The notes beneath the pieces were generated by a model that did no database searches, was not told the DNA's origin, and worked only from the letters and a program-made list of their open reading frames with translations. Position numbers and translations under genes: made by a program. DNA of 56,238 nt, taken from positions 1 through 56,238 of the forward strand of contig CAIXDS010000087.1 of the NCBI GenBank assembly GCA_903918195.1, given 5' to 3'. This stretch comes from an uncultured Acetobacteraceae bacterium. GTDB lineage: Bacteria; Pseudomonadota; Alphaproteobacteria; Acetobacterales; Acetobacteraceae. Positions 9,506-18,336 of the stretch are shown in pieces (position 1 is the stretch's first letter; each line of letters opens with the position of its first letter).

Positions 9506-11152
9506 ATGAGGGTGTGGGCCGCCATGGCCGTCGCGGCGATGGTGGTGTTTGCCGCCCCTGCATATGCCGCGCCGCGCGAGCAACTGGTGATCGGGGTTTC
9601 GCAGTTCCCCTCCACCCTGCATCCCGCCGTCAATCCCGAGGCGATCAAGAGCTACACGATGGGGTTCGGCCTGCGGCCGATCAGCGCCTTCGACAGCGAC
9701 TGGAAGAACACCTGCCTGCAATGCACCGAACTGCCCAGCCTGGCGAACGGGCTGGCGCGGATGGAAGGGCACGGCATGGCGGTGACGGTCAAGCTCAGGT
9801 CCGGCCTCCTCTGGGGCGACGGCGTGCCGGTGACGGCGGGCGATCTCGCCTTCATGTGGAAGCTCGGCCACGATCCGGAATCGGGCTTCGCCGATCTGAG
9901 CTATTGGCTGCGGGTGGACAGCATCGAGGTGATCGACGACCTCACCGCGGTGATGCACCTGAACCAGCCCTGGACCCAGTTCGATCATCTGCCGGGGATG
10001 CTGCCCGAGCACCTGGAGGCGAAGGCGGCGGCGGCGGGGAAGCAGCCGGGCGACTACGCAAAGCAGAGCCTGTATGCCCGCGCGCCCACCACGCCAGGGC
10101 TGTACAACGGCCCGTACCGGATCACGCAGTACGACTCCGGCACGCAGGTGGTGCTGGAGCCGAACCCGTACTGGCACGGCACCGCGCCCGGCTTCCGCCG
10201 CATCGTCATCCGCGCCATCGAGAACACCGCGGCGCTGCAGGCCAATCTGCAATCGGGCGACGTGGACTTCGCGCCCGGCGACGCGCCGTCGCTGACGCTG
10301 GACCAGGTGCTGGCGCTGCGCCGCCAGCATCCCGATGCCTGGACCTATCTGTTCAAGCCGGCGCTCAGCTACGAGCATATCGACCTGAACCTGGACAACC
10401 CGATCCTGGCCGATATCCGGGTGCGCCGGGCGCTGCTGCTGGCGCTGGACCGGCGCACCCTGGCGGACCGGCTATTCGAAGGCATGCAGCCGGTGGCGGC
10501 AAGTTTTGTCACTCCGCTCGATCCGATGCATGACAATGCGGTGCCGGTGCAGCCATACGATCCCGTCCGCGCCCGCGCGCTGCTGGCCGAGGCGGGATGG
10601 CGGCCCGGACCAGACGGCATCTGCCGCAACGCGCGCGGCGAGCGGCTGAGCCTGGAGTTCGGTACCACCGCCGGCAACCGGGTGCGCGAGCTGGCGCAGC
10701 TTGTGATGAAGGACCAGTGGCGCGCGGTGGGCGTGGAGGCGCTGGTGAAGAACGATCCGGCGCGCACCTTCTTTGGCGAGACGGTCAAGCGGCGGCAATT
10801 CTCCGCCATGGCGATGTATGCCTGGTCCACCGGCATCAGCTATCCGCCGCGGCAGGTACTGGCCTCCGACCAGATTCCCACCGCTTCCAACAACTGGGGC
10901 GGGTCGAACTATATGGGCTTCCGCGACGCCGGCATGGATGCGGCGATCCTGACGGCGGAGACCGACCTCGATCCGGGCCACCAGCGTGCTGCCTGGGCGG
11001 CGATGCAGCGCATCTATGCCGAGCAACTGCCAGCGCTGCCGCTGTTCTTCCGCGCCGACGCCTATGTGCTGCCGAAATGGCTGAAGGGCGTGCGCCCGAC
11101 CGGCCATAGCGATTATTCCAGCCTGTGGGCCGAGGACTGGCACGCGGAATGA
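9506..11152 (+). CDS. ABC transporter substrate-binding protein, peptide/nickel family 5
   Basis: A 548-residue periplasmic binding protein (SBP_bac_5). A signal peptide (MRVWAAMAVAAMVVFAAPAYA) is followed by the mature domain. The family segments GPYRITQYDSGTQVVLEPNPYW and DIRVRRALLLALDRRTLADRLFEGM are clear. ATG 9506 is chosen over GTG 9443 because it starts the signal peptide and follows GGGAGACGAAGG. It overlaps the ATPase gene by ATGA. It delivers ligand, probably an oligopeptide or peptide-like compound, to the permeases encoded downstream. Confidence 0.93.
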   Translation: MRVWAAMAVAAMVVFAAPAYAAPREQLVIGVSQFPSTLHPAVNPEAIKSYTMGFGLRPISAFDSDWKNTCLQCTELPSLANGLARMEGHGMAVTVKLRSGLLWGDGVPVTAGDLAFMWKLGHDPESGFADLSYWLRVDSIEVIDDLTAVMHLNQPWTQFDHLPGMLPEHLEAKAAAAGKQPGDYAKQSLYARAPTTPGLYNGPYRITQYDSGTQVVLEPNPYWHGTAPGFRRIVIRAIENTAALQANLQSGDVDFAPGDAPSLTLDQVLALRRQHPDAWTYLFKPALSYEHIDLNLDNPILADIRVRRALLLALDRRTLADRLFEGMQPVAASFVTPLDPMHDNAVPVQPYDPVRARALLAEAGWRPGPDGICRNARGERLSLEFGTTAGNRVRELAQLVMKDQWRAVGVEALVKNDPARTFFGETVKRRQFSAMAMYAWSTGISYPPRQVLASDQIPTASNNWGGSNYMGFRDAGMDAAILTAETDLDPGHQRAAWAAMQRIYAEQLPALPLFFRADAYVLPKWLKGVRPTGHSDYSSLWAEDWHAE

Positions 11153-12114
11153 CGGCGCCGCTGCTGGAGGTCACGGATCTGGGCGTGTCGTTCCCGCACG
11201 CCGGCGGCCGGCATCGCGTGGTGGCCGGCATTTCCTATGCGCTCGCGCCCGGCCGCACCCTCGGCGTGGTGGGCGAAAGCGGCTGCGGCAAGAGCGTCAC
11301 CGCGCTGGCGCTGGTCGGGCTGGTGCCGGCGCCCGGCCATGTCGAAGGTTCGATCCGTTTCGACGGGCGCGAGCTGGTGGGGCAGTCGCACGCCGCCTGG
11401 CGGGCGCTGCGCGGCGCGGATATCGCCATGGTGTTCCAGGAGCCGATGACGGCGCTGAACCCGGTGATGACGATCGGCCGGCAGATCGCCGAATCGCTGG
11501 TGCTGCACCGCGACGGTATGGGTTGGCGCGAGGGCGAGCGGGAGGCGGTGGGCCTGCTGGAAGCGGTCGGCATCAACGCGCCGCGCGACCGGGCGCGCGC
11601 CTATCCGCACCAGCTTTCCGGCGGCATGCGCCAGCGCGCGGTGATCGCCATGGCGCTGGCCTGCGGGCCGCGATTGCTGGTCGCCGACGAGCCGACCACG
11701 GCGCTCGACGTGACCATCCAGGCGCAGATTCTCGACCTGCTGCAGGATTTGCAGGATCGCACCGGCATGGCGATCCAGTTCATCAGCCACAACCTCGCCG
11801 TGGTGAGCGCGATCGCGCACGACATCATCGTGATGTACGCGGGTCGCATCGTTGAGCGGGCGCCGGTGGAGGCGTTGTTCGCGCACCCGCTGCATCCGTA
11901 CACGCAAGGGCTGATTGCGACCCTGCCGGACCCGGACCATCGGGTCGCGCGGCTGCCGGTGATTCCGGGCAGCGTGCCGGACCTCGACACCGGCGGCGGT
12001 TGCCGTTTCGCCGATCGCTGCCCGCGCGCCGACGCCGCCTGCCGGATCGCCGAGCCGGCTTTGGTGGAGATGGCACCCGGCCATTTGGTGGCCTGCTTCA
12101 AGGCGGGCGCATGA
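11149..12114 (+). CDS. Peptide/nickel ABC transporter ATP-binding protein (OppD/DppD type)
   Basis: A 321-residue ATPase. Walker A GESGCGKS, signature [10 protein letters not shown] and Walker [13 protein letters not shown] are complete. The C-terminal extension has the oligopeptide-ABC cysteine pattern ([15 protein letters not shown]), which in this family can carry an Fe-S cluster. ATG 11149 overlaps the binding-protein stop. With the next gene it forms the heterodimeric motor of the importer. Confidence 0.94.
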   Translation: MTAPLLEVTDLGVSFPHAGGRHRVVAGISYALAPGRTLGVVGESGCGKSVTALALVGLVPAPGHVEGSIRFDGRELVGQSHAAWRALRGADIAMVFQEPMTALNPVMTIGRQIAESLVLHRDGMGWREGEREAVGLLEAVGINAPRDRARAYPHQLSGGMRQRAVIAMALACGPRLLVADEPTTALDVTIQAQILDLLQDLQDRTGMAIQFISHNLAVVSAIAHDIIVMYAGRIVERAPVEALFAHPLHPYTQGLIATLPDPDHRVARLPVIPGSVPDLDTGGGCRFADRCPRADAACRIAEPALVEMAPGHLVACFKAGA

Positions 12115-13082
12115 GCGCCGCCGCCGAACTGGTGGCGCTGGACCGCATCAGCGTGCAGTTCGATCTCGGCGGCGGCGGCTTCCTCGGCGGCCGGCGGCGG
12201 GTGCTGCGCGCGGCCCAGGATGTGTCCTTCAGCATTGCCGAGGGTGAGACGCTGGGGCTGGTGGGTGAGAGCGGCAGCGGCAAGAGCACGCTGGGCAACG
12301 TGGTGGCGGGGCTGCAGCCGCCAAGCGCCGGCACCCTGCGGTTCCGCGGCCGCGCCATGGATGCGGCCACCTGGCGGGAGGCACGGCGTTCCATCCAGAT
12401 TGTGTTCCAGGACCCGTTCGGCGCGCTCGATCCGCGCATGCCGGTGTCCGACATCATTGCCGAGCCGCTGCGCATCCGGTGCATCGGCAGCACCGCCGGG
12501 CGGCGCGCGCGGGCGGCGGAGCTGGTGGAGCAGGTGGGGCTGCCGCGCGATGCGCTGAACCGCTACCCGCATGAATTTTCCGGCGGCCAGCGCCAGCGCA
12601 TCGCCATTGCCCGCGCGCTCGCACCGGCGCCGGCGCTGATCGTGGCCGACGAGCCGCTCTCGGCGCTGGATGTGTCGATCCAGAGCCAGATCCTGAACCT
12701 GATGAAGGACCTGCAGGAGGCGCACGGGCTTGCCTTCCTGTTCATCACCCATGACCTGGCGGTGGTGAACCATCTGGTCGATCGGGTGGCGGTGCTGTAC
12801 CTGGGCCGGCTGGTGGAACTGGCGCCCCGCGCAGAATTATTCGCGCGGCCGTCGCATCCCTATACGCAGGCGTTGCTGGCGAGCGTGCCGCGCATCGGCG
12901 TGCGAAGGCACCGGCGACCCGCCATCAGCGGCGAAATGCCGAGTCCGCTGGCGCCGCCGCCGGGCTGCGTGTTCCATCCGCGCTGCCCGAAAGCGCAGGA
13001 TGCGTGCCGGCACGATGTGCCGGCGCTGGCGCCGGCACCGGGCCGGCCGGCACAGCTTGCCGCCTGCCATTTCAAGGATTGA
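12111..13082 (+). CDS. Peptide/nickel ABC transporter ATP-binding protein (OppF/DppF type)
   Basis: A 323-residue ATPase partner of the preceding gene. Walker [10 protein letters not shown], signature [15 protein letters not shown] and Walker [13 protein letters not shown] are intact, and the C-terminal [15 protein letters not shown] repeats the oligopeptide-ABC cysteine motif. ATG 12111 overlaps the upstream stop as ATGA, giving 1:1 coupling with the first ATPase. The longer in-frame extension upstream is not used because it lies inside the OppD-type gene. Confidence 0.94.
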   Translation: MSAAAELVALDRISVQFDLGGGGFLGGRRRVLRAAQDVSFSIAEGETLGLVGESGSGKSTLGNVVAGLQPPSAGTLRFRGRAMDAATWREARRSIQIVFQDPFGALDPRMPVSDIIAEPLRIRCIGSTAGRRARAAELVEQVGLPRDALNRYPHEFSGGQRQRIAIARALAPAPALIVADEPLSALDVSIQSQILNLMKDLQEAHGLAFLFITHDLAVVNHLVDRVAVLYLGRLVELAPRAELFARPSHPYTQALLASVPRIGVRRHRRPAISGEMPSPLAPPPGCVFHPRCPKAQDACRHDVPALAPAPGRPAQLAACHFKD

Positions 13083-13087
13083 GGGGC

Positions 13088-14041
13088 ATGGCGCGCTTTA
13101 TTCTCCGGCGCATCCTGCAGGCCGCCTTCGTACTGCTGGTGATGTCGTTCGTCATCTACAGCCTGATCGGGCTTATGCCCGGCGATCCGATCGACATCAT
13201 GATCGCCAGCAACCCCGGCGCCACGCCCGAGCTGGCGGCGGCGCTGCGCAAAATCTACGGCCTCGATCAGCCGCTGCTGTCCCGCTACGGCCACTGGCTG
13301 TGGGCCGCGGTGCAGGGCGATTTCGGCTATTCGCGCCTGCACTCGGCACCGGTGCTGGCGGTGCTGGCGCCGGCGCTGTGGCAGACCTGCAAGCTGATGC
13401 TCATCAGCTTCACCGCCGCCGTTCTGCTGGCATTCGCGCTCGGCATTGTGGCGGCGTTGCGCCCGGGCGGGCCGGTCGATGCGCTGATCAGCCTGTTCGC
13501 CTTCGCCGGCATTTCGGTGCCGGTGTTCTGGCTGGCGCTGATGATGATCCTGGTATTCGCCGTGGACCTGCACTGGTTCCCGGCCAGCGGCATCGCAACG
13601 GTGGGCGACGGCAGCATCAGGGATTATGCGCGCCACATGGTCATGCCGGTGATCACGCTGGCGCTGGCGCAGACCGGCGGATTCACGCGATTTGTCCGCG
13701 CCAGCATGATCGAGAGTCTGCGTTCGGACCATGTGCGCACCGCCCGCGCCAAGGGGGCCGGGGAGGGCAGGGTGGTGCTGGTGCACGCGTTCCGCACCGC
13801 GCTGATCCCTGTTGTGACGGTGATGGCGCTGAACTTCGGCTCGCTGTTCGGCGGCGCGCTGCTGACCGAAACGATGTTCGCCCAGCCCGGCATGGGCAAG
13901 ATGATTTACGATTCGATCCTCGGCAACGATTACAATCTGGCGTTGACCGGGTTGCTGTTTGCCACGCTGGTCACTCTGCTGAGCAATTTGCTGGCCGATA
14001 TCGCCTATGGCTGGCTCGATCCGCGGATCACCCTGGCATGA
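13088..14041 (+). CDS. Peptide/nickel ABC transporter permease (DppB type)
   Basis: A 317-residue inner-membrane permease. It starts MARFILRRILQAAFVLLVMSF, typical of DppB/OppB. The EAA-type coupling loop is visible around MIESLRSDHVRTARAKGAGEGRVV, and the C-terminus GGALLTETMFAQPGMGKMIYDSI is highly characteristic. ATG 13088 follows the upstream ATPase stop by 5 bp; GAGGGG precedes it. The end overlaps the second permease. Confidence 0.94.
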   Translation: MARFILRRILQAAFVLLVMSFVIYSLIGLMPGDPIDIMIASNPGATPELAAALRKIYGLDQPLLSRYGHWLWAAVQGDFGYSRLHSAPVLAVLAPALWQTCKLMLISFTAAVLLAFALGIVAALRPGGPVDALISLFAFAGISVPVFWLALMMILVFAVDLHWFPASGIATVGDGSIRDYARHMVMPVITLALAQTGGFTRFVRASMIESLRSDHVRTARAKGAGEGRVVLVHAFRTALIPVVTVMALNFGSLFGGALLTETMFAQPGMGKMIYDSILGNDYNLALTGLLFATLVTLLSNLLADIAYGWLDPRITLA

Positions 14042-14964
14042 GCGCCGCCGTGCTGCCGCGCACCGATGCCGCGCTGAGCGTCTGGCGGCTGCGCTGGCGA
14101 CGGTTCCGCCGGCACCGGACCGGCATGGCGGCGCTGGCGGTGCTGGCGCTGCTGGGGATTTTTGCCCTGGCGGCCTATCCGATGCAGTGGTTCGGCGGCT
14201 TCGATCCCGACGCCACCGATTTGTTGGCGCGCTTCGATCCGCCCTCGGCCGCGCATTGGCTGGGCACCGACGAAGCCGGCCGCGACGAACTGGTGCGGCT
14301 GATGGTGGGCGGGCAGATTTCGCTTCTCGTCGGCCTGCTGGCAACCGTGTTCGGCGGCACGCTGGGGCTGCTGATCGGCATTCCGGCGGGGTATTTCGGC
14401 GGCCGGGTGGATGCGGTGCTGATGCGCTTCACCGACGGCATGATGAGCCTGCCGCTGCTGCCGCTGCTGATCGTGCTGGGCGCGGTGGATTTGACCAAGC
14501 TCGGCTTTTCGCCGGAATTCGCCCGCTCCGGTGCGGCCGGGTTCTGGCGCATCGTGGTCATCATCGCCATCGTCGATTGGACCTCGATTGCGCGCATCGT
14601 GCGGGCCGCGACGCTGGCCGTGAAGGAGCGCGACTATGTGCGGGCGGCGCGGGCGAGCGGCGCGGGGGCGGCCGATGTGATGCTGTCGCACGTGCTGGCG
14701 AACGTGGCGACACCGATCATCGTGTCGTTCACGCTGACGGTGGGGCGGGTGATTTTGTTTGAATCCGTGCTGAGCTTCCTCGGCTTCGGCGTGGTGCCGC
14801 CGACGCCGTCCTGGGGCAACATGCTGAACAACGCGCAGGAACTGGTGACCACGGCGCCGGCACTGGCGGTGTATCCGGGGCTGCTGATTTTCTTCACCGT
14901 TATTGCGGCCAATTTCCTGGGCGATGGGCTGCAGCACGCGTTTGATCCGCGCTCGGAGCGGTGA
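14038..14964 (+). CDS. Peptide/nickel ABC transporter permease (DppC type)
   Basis: A 308-residue DppC/OppC-type permease. The segment HWLGTDEAGRDELVRLMVGG and the end FESVLSFLGFGVVPPTPSWGNML are family signatures, and the coupling loop is KERDYVRAARASGAGAADVML. ATG 14038 overlaps the DppB-type stop as ATGA. A much longer in-frame extension upstream is only read-through of the antiphase permease and is rejected. This completes the importer and ends the seven-gene operon. Confidence 0.94.
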   Translation: MSAAVLPRTDAALSVWRLRWRRFRRHRTGMAALAVLALLGIFALAAYPMQWFGGFDPDATDLLARFDPPSAAHWLGTDEAGRDELVRLMVGGQISLLVGLLATVFGGTLGLLIGIPAGYFGGRVDAVLMRFTDGMMSLPLLPLLIVLGAVDLTKLGFSPEFARSGAAGFWRIVVIIAIVDWTSIARIVRAATLAVKERDYVRAARASGAGAADVMLSHVLANVATPIIVSFTLTVGRVILFESVLSFLGFGVVPPTPSWGNMLNNAQELVTTAPALAVYPGLLIFFTVIAANFLGDGLQHAFDPRSER

Positions 14965-14966
14965 GG

Positions 14967-14982
14967 GACGGTGTCCACCGTC
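14967..14982 (+). terminator. Hairpin at the end of the amidohydrolase-ABC operon
   Basis: The perfect 7-bp inverted repeat GACGGTG-TC-CACCGTC begins 2 bases after the last permease stop. No T-run follows, so it is at most a weak or Rho-assisted 3' end, but its position right at the operon end supports a role in termination or mRNA stability. Confidence 0.4.
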
Positions 14983-15129
14983 GCGCAGGACCGCACGCCG
15001 CGGTGGCCGGCTTTGTGCTTGGCGCGGACCCGGCCGATCGTCTAACATTCCTGCCTGTAATCGAGCCGTCGTTGACGTGGTCGGCGGCGGCGCGTTTGAA
15101 GCTTGCCCATCAGCGACGAGGAGCGCTCC

Positions 15130-15690
15130 GTGACCCTCTCGCCCGAACCACCCCCCTCACGCCGCAAACGGCTGATCTGGGCCGCCTTTTTGCTGGCCGT
15201 CGGCGGCGTCGGTGGCATCCTGTTCTGGGGTGGCTTCAATACCGCCCTGGAATACACCAACCGGCTGGAGTTCTGCGTCTCCTGTCACGAGATGCAGGCG
15301 ACGTCGTTCGCCGAGTACAGCACGACCGCCCATTACCGGAACGCCTCCGGCGTGCGCGCGATCTGCACCGATTGCCACGTACCGCACGAATGGCTGGCGA
15401 TGGTCATCCGCAAGATACAGGCCACCAGCGACCTCTACCATCACGTCCTGGGCACGATCGACACGCCGGAGAAATACGAGGCGCAACGTCTGGCGATGGC
15501 CAGGCGGGTTTGGGCGCAGATGGAGGCCAACAATTCGCAGGAATGCCGCAACTGTCATTCCTGGCAGGCCATGGACGTGCACAAACAGCGCCCGGCCTCC
15601 GCCGAGGCGATGCGCCAGGCCGCCGTGGCGGGCGAGTCCTGCATCTCGTGCCACAAGGGCGTCGCCCATAAGCTGCCGGATATGGAGTAG
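15130..15690 (+). CDS. NapC/NirT-family membrane-anchored tetraheme cytochrome c
   Basis: A 186-residue quinol dehydrogenase. One N-terminal membrane anchor (about residues 14-35) is followed by four c-heme motifs: CVSCH (49-53), CTDCH (79-83), CRNCH (139-143) and CISCH (171-175). The family passes electrons from the quinol pool to periplasmic reductases such as NapAB, nitrite or TMAO reductases. No partner reductase is nearby, so it probably serves one encoded elsewhere. GTG 15130 is preferred because AGGAG (15119-15123) lies 6 bases upstream; an in-frame TTG at 15103 would add 9 residues. Confidence 0.9.
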   Translation: MTLSPEPPPSRRKRLIWAAFLLAVGGVGGILFWGGFNTALEYTNRLEFCVSCHEMQATSFAEYSTTAHYRNASGVRAICTDCHVPHEWLAMVIRKIQATSDLYHHVLGTIDTPEKYEAQRLAMARRVWAQMEANNSQECRNCHSWQAMDVHKQRPASAEAMRQAAVAGESCISCHKGVAHKLPDME

Positions 15691-15712
15691 ACTACTGGCT
15701 CCGGCCGGAAAG

Positions 15713-16843
15713 CTAGCTGGTCGGCTCGTTCAGCTTGCGCGAAATACGCTCGAATTCCTGGCGTAGCGTGTCGTTGTCCAGCGGCAGCGTGCCGGGCGGC
15801 ATCAGATTGATGACCGCGCCGAAATCGCGGTTGGCGGCATTCATCATGTCGAGCACCTCGACCGTGTTCTCCATGGTGCTCGCCGTGTTGGCGGCCAGAT
15901 CGAGCAGCGCCTGGGTGTGGTTGATGGCGACATCGAGCTGCTCGCCCTGCTGCGACAGATACTGTCGATAGACCGGCAGGATCTCCGCGGTTCCCTTCAG
16001 CGCCTGCAGGTTGGCCGCATAGCCTTGCTGCTCGGGGGCAGGCGCCTGCTTCATGCTTTCCTGCGCTTTCCGCTGCAGGCCCAGGTTTTCCTTCTGGATT
16101 GCTTCCAGCCGCGGCAGGTAGCGGTCCTTGATACGGTCGCGCACATCCGCCTGCAGCGTTTCCACCATTTCGCACAGCACCACGTTCAGGCCGTAATAGC
16201 GCTTGAGCAGGTCGGGATTGCTGCGGTTCTGTGCCACCGTGTCGCGCAGTTGCGCCACGAAATGGGCGACGTTGGCCTGCATGCCCAGCAGCGCCACCAG
16301 GTCGTCGCCGTTAGGCGCGATGGCGATCAGCTCCGCCTGGTCCGGCGTCATCTGCATGCCGAGATCGGTGAGCCGCTTGGCGAAATCCTGGCTGGCATGG
16401 GCGAGGTCGGCGGCGGCCTTGGCCTGCTGCTCCTGCAGGTCCTTGGCATCCTGACCCGCCAGCAGCCGGTCGGCGATGGCGGGGCCGAGGTCGCGCAGGT
16501 GGCCGCGCGCGTCCTGCATGTCACGCAGCGCTCCCATCGCCTCGCTGCCGGCCATCATGGAGGCGGCCTTGCGCAGCAGGTCGTGCATATGCGCGGCGGT
16601 GGAGGCGGCGGGCTCCAGGGCTTGCCGCGTCTCGGCGATCCGGCTGAGTTCCGAAATCACCGCCGCCCGGTCCGGCGCCGCTGGCCGGGCCTGCTCGGCG
16701 ATCTTCTGGTCGGCCCCCCATGCCAGGTGTTCGGCCGTCGAGCGATAGGCCGATCCAATCCCCCCGATGATCGCGCCGCCGCACGCAAAGACAATGATCA
16801 GGACGACCAGGGAAGCCACGCCAATGACAAGATACCGTTTCAT
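15713..16843 (-). CDS. Membrane-anchored coiled-coil protein of unknown function
   Basis: A 376-residue protein. The N-terminal hydrophobic segment (about residues 4-29, VIGVASLVVLIIVFACGGAIIGG) is a single anchor, and the rest is alanine/glutamine/leucine-rich and predicted largely helical. No catalytic motif is recognised. The shape resembles periplasmic helical-bundle sensor or scaffold domains but without HAMP or signalling domains. It is convergent with the NapC-like gene, with a 22-bp gap. AGAGG lies 6 bases before ATG 16843. Confidence 0.6.
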   Translation of the reverse strand: MKRYLVIGVASLVVLIIVFACGGAIIGGIGSAYRSTAEHLAWGADQKIAEQARPAAPDRAAVISELSRIAETRQALEPAASTAAHMHDLLRKAASMMAGSEAMGALRDMQDARGHLRDLGPAIADRLLAGQDAKDLQEQQAKAAADLAHASQDFAKRLTDLGMQMTPDQAELIAIAPNGDDLVALLGMQANVAHFVAQLRDTVAQNRSNPDLLKRYYGLNVVLCEMVETLQADVRDRIKDRYLPRLEAIQKENLGLQRKAQESMKQAPAPEQQGYAANLQALKGTAEILPVYRQYLSQQGEQLDVAINHTQALLDLAANTASTMENTVEVLDMMNAANRDFGAVINLMPPGTLPLDNDTLRQEFERISRKLNEPTS

Positions 16844-16958
16844 CCTTGGCCTCTGTCTGCTGCGGCGGAGAAGGCTGTCATCATGTCATGGTGAGGCTGG
16901 GGAAGGAAGTCGGGGGGCTTTGGGGCCGGGGGATACCCTCGCGTTTGCGTCCCTTCCG

Positions 16959-18125
16959 TCAGAACCCGGGCAGCGCCGGGTCGACGGTGGCGGCCACCGC
17001 GACACCTTCGACCTCGACCAGCCAGTCCGGGCGGCACACCGACGCCTGCACCACCAGCGTGGGCAGGCCGGCGCAGCGCTCGTGCAGGCAGTCGCGCACC
17101 CGGTCGAAATCGGTGGAATCACGCAGATAGACGGTCAGATACATCATGTCGGCGAGCCCGGCGCCGCCGGACCGCAGAAGCCCCTCGACGTTCTCGAGCG
17201 CGCGGTTGAGTTGGCGCAACACATCGCCGGGATGGATGACCTGGCCAAGATTGTCGATGCTGGCCGTGCCGGAAATGAAGTGATGGGCGCGGTCGGCGTA
17301 GCCGATGCGGGTGCCGCGCTCGAAGGTCACGTCGTAGTCATCGGTGGGGCACAGCAGGTCGAAATCGTTGAGGTAGCCGACCTGCTCCGGCACCAGGCCG
17401 AGCACGGAATAGGCGTCCATCCCCACCACTTCGTAGCGGTGACCGCAGGCGCCCTCGATCGCCGTGCTGGCGATGTAGTGGGTGTCGCGGGTCAGGCCGT
17501 GCTCGGTGAACAGGCGGGTGCGGCTGTCCACCAGGTCCTGGTAGAACACATCCACGCCTTTGACATACAGCCAGGTTCGCACGCAGTCGGCTTCCAGCGT
17601 GCCGCCCTGTTCGGCCAGGGTGCCCACAAGCTGCTGGAACACGGAGGTCGTCTCGTCGAAGCTGGAGACACCATGATCCCTGCGGCCACTGAGCAGCCCG
17701 GTGCTCCAGAGGTGCCGGAGTCCGGCTTTCTGCACGACCATGTGCTGCGGCGACAGGCGGCGCTTGCTGATGCCGGCATCGCCGTCCAGGTGGTACGCCA
17801 GCAGCGCGATCTTGCGCCCCGGCAAGGGCGGCTGCTGGACCAGCGAGACCGCGACCGGGCCGGAAGCCGGGTCATCGACCAGGGTGCTGGCGCGAACCAG
17901 CGCTTCCTGGTTCAGGATGTCGCTGACCAGGATGCGGCGGAAGATCGCCGTCTCCGGTGACAGGCCGCTGGCCCGCACGGCCTCCGCGTAGGTCCGGGTG
18001 ACGCTGTCGAGCTGGGCGGCGAAGTCCCCATCGCCGGACGGCTCGACAGTGATGAAGTGCTCGGACCCGCCAGTGCGGCCGGCAAACCGCTTGACGGTGA
18101 TCGCGGACCCAGGGTCGGCGCACAT
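16959..18125 (-). CDS. RidA-fold protein resembling chorismatases (FkbO/Hyg5/XanB2-like)
   Basis: A 388-residue protein. The C-terminal ~130 residues are a clear RidA/YjgF domain: HHFISGTASIDNLG, GDVLRQLNRALENVEGLL and DMMYLTVYLRDSTDFDRVR. The N-terminal part looks like a divergent second copy of the fold, the two-domain architecture of chorismatases. The SGTASI motif is shared with that group. Chorismatase activity is inferred, not shown; an imine deaminase or other Rid-fold role is equally possible. ATG 18125 is chosen for the GGAAG 5 bases upstream; an in-frame ATG at 18182 exists. It is divergent from the ABC operon at 18337. Confidence 0.65.
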   Translation of the reverse strand: MCADPGSAITVKRFAGRTGGSEHFITVEPSGDGDFAAQLDSVTRTYAEAVRASGLSPETAIFRRILVSDILNQEALVRASTLVDDPASGPVAVSLVQQPPLPGRKIALLAYHLDGDAGISKRRLSPQHMVVQKAGLRHLWSTGLLSGRRDHGVSSFDETTSVFQQLVGTLAEQGGTLEADCVRTWLYVKGVDVFYQDLVDSRTRLFTEHGLTRDTHYIASTAIEGACGHRYEVVGMDAYSVLGLVPEQVGYLNDFDLLCPTDDYDVTFERGTRIGYADRAHHFISGTASIDNLGQVIHPGDVLRQLNRALENVEGLLRSGGAGLADMMYLTVYLRDSTDFDRVRDCLHERCAGLPTLVVQASVCRPDWLVEVEGVAVAATVDPALPGF

Positions 18126-18336
18126 GGACACTTCCGTCTCCTGGCTGTGGATAACACGCAACGAAGGACTCGCGGCCATCACCGCAAGCGAATCTATCGA
18201 GGCACCAAGCGGTGCGGACGATTCGGCGCCTTCTTCTAGTCAATGACGAATAGGACGACAACGTCCTGGCCGCCGCCATCTGGCCGCACCCACCCGACTG
18301 TGGCATTGGGCTTGCCGTCTCCGGGGAGCGAGCATC

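Noticed and set aside
13000..14037. Upstream in-frame extension of the DppC-type permease
   Set aside because: It overlaps the whole DppB-type gene out of frame; family length and the ATGA overlap fix the start at 14038.
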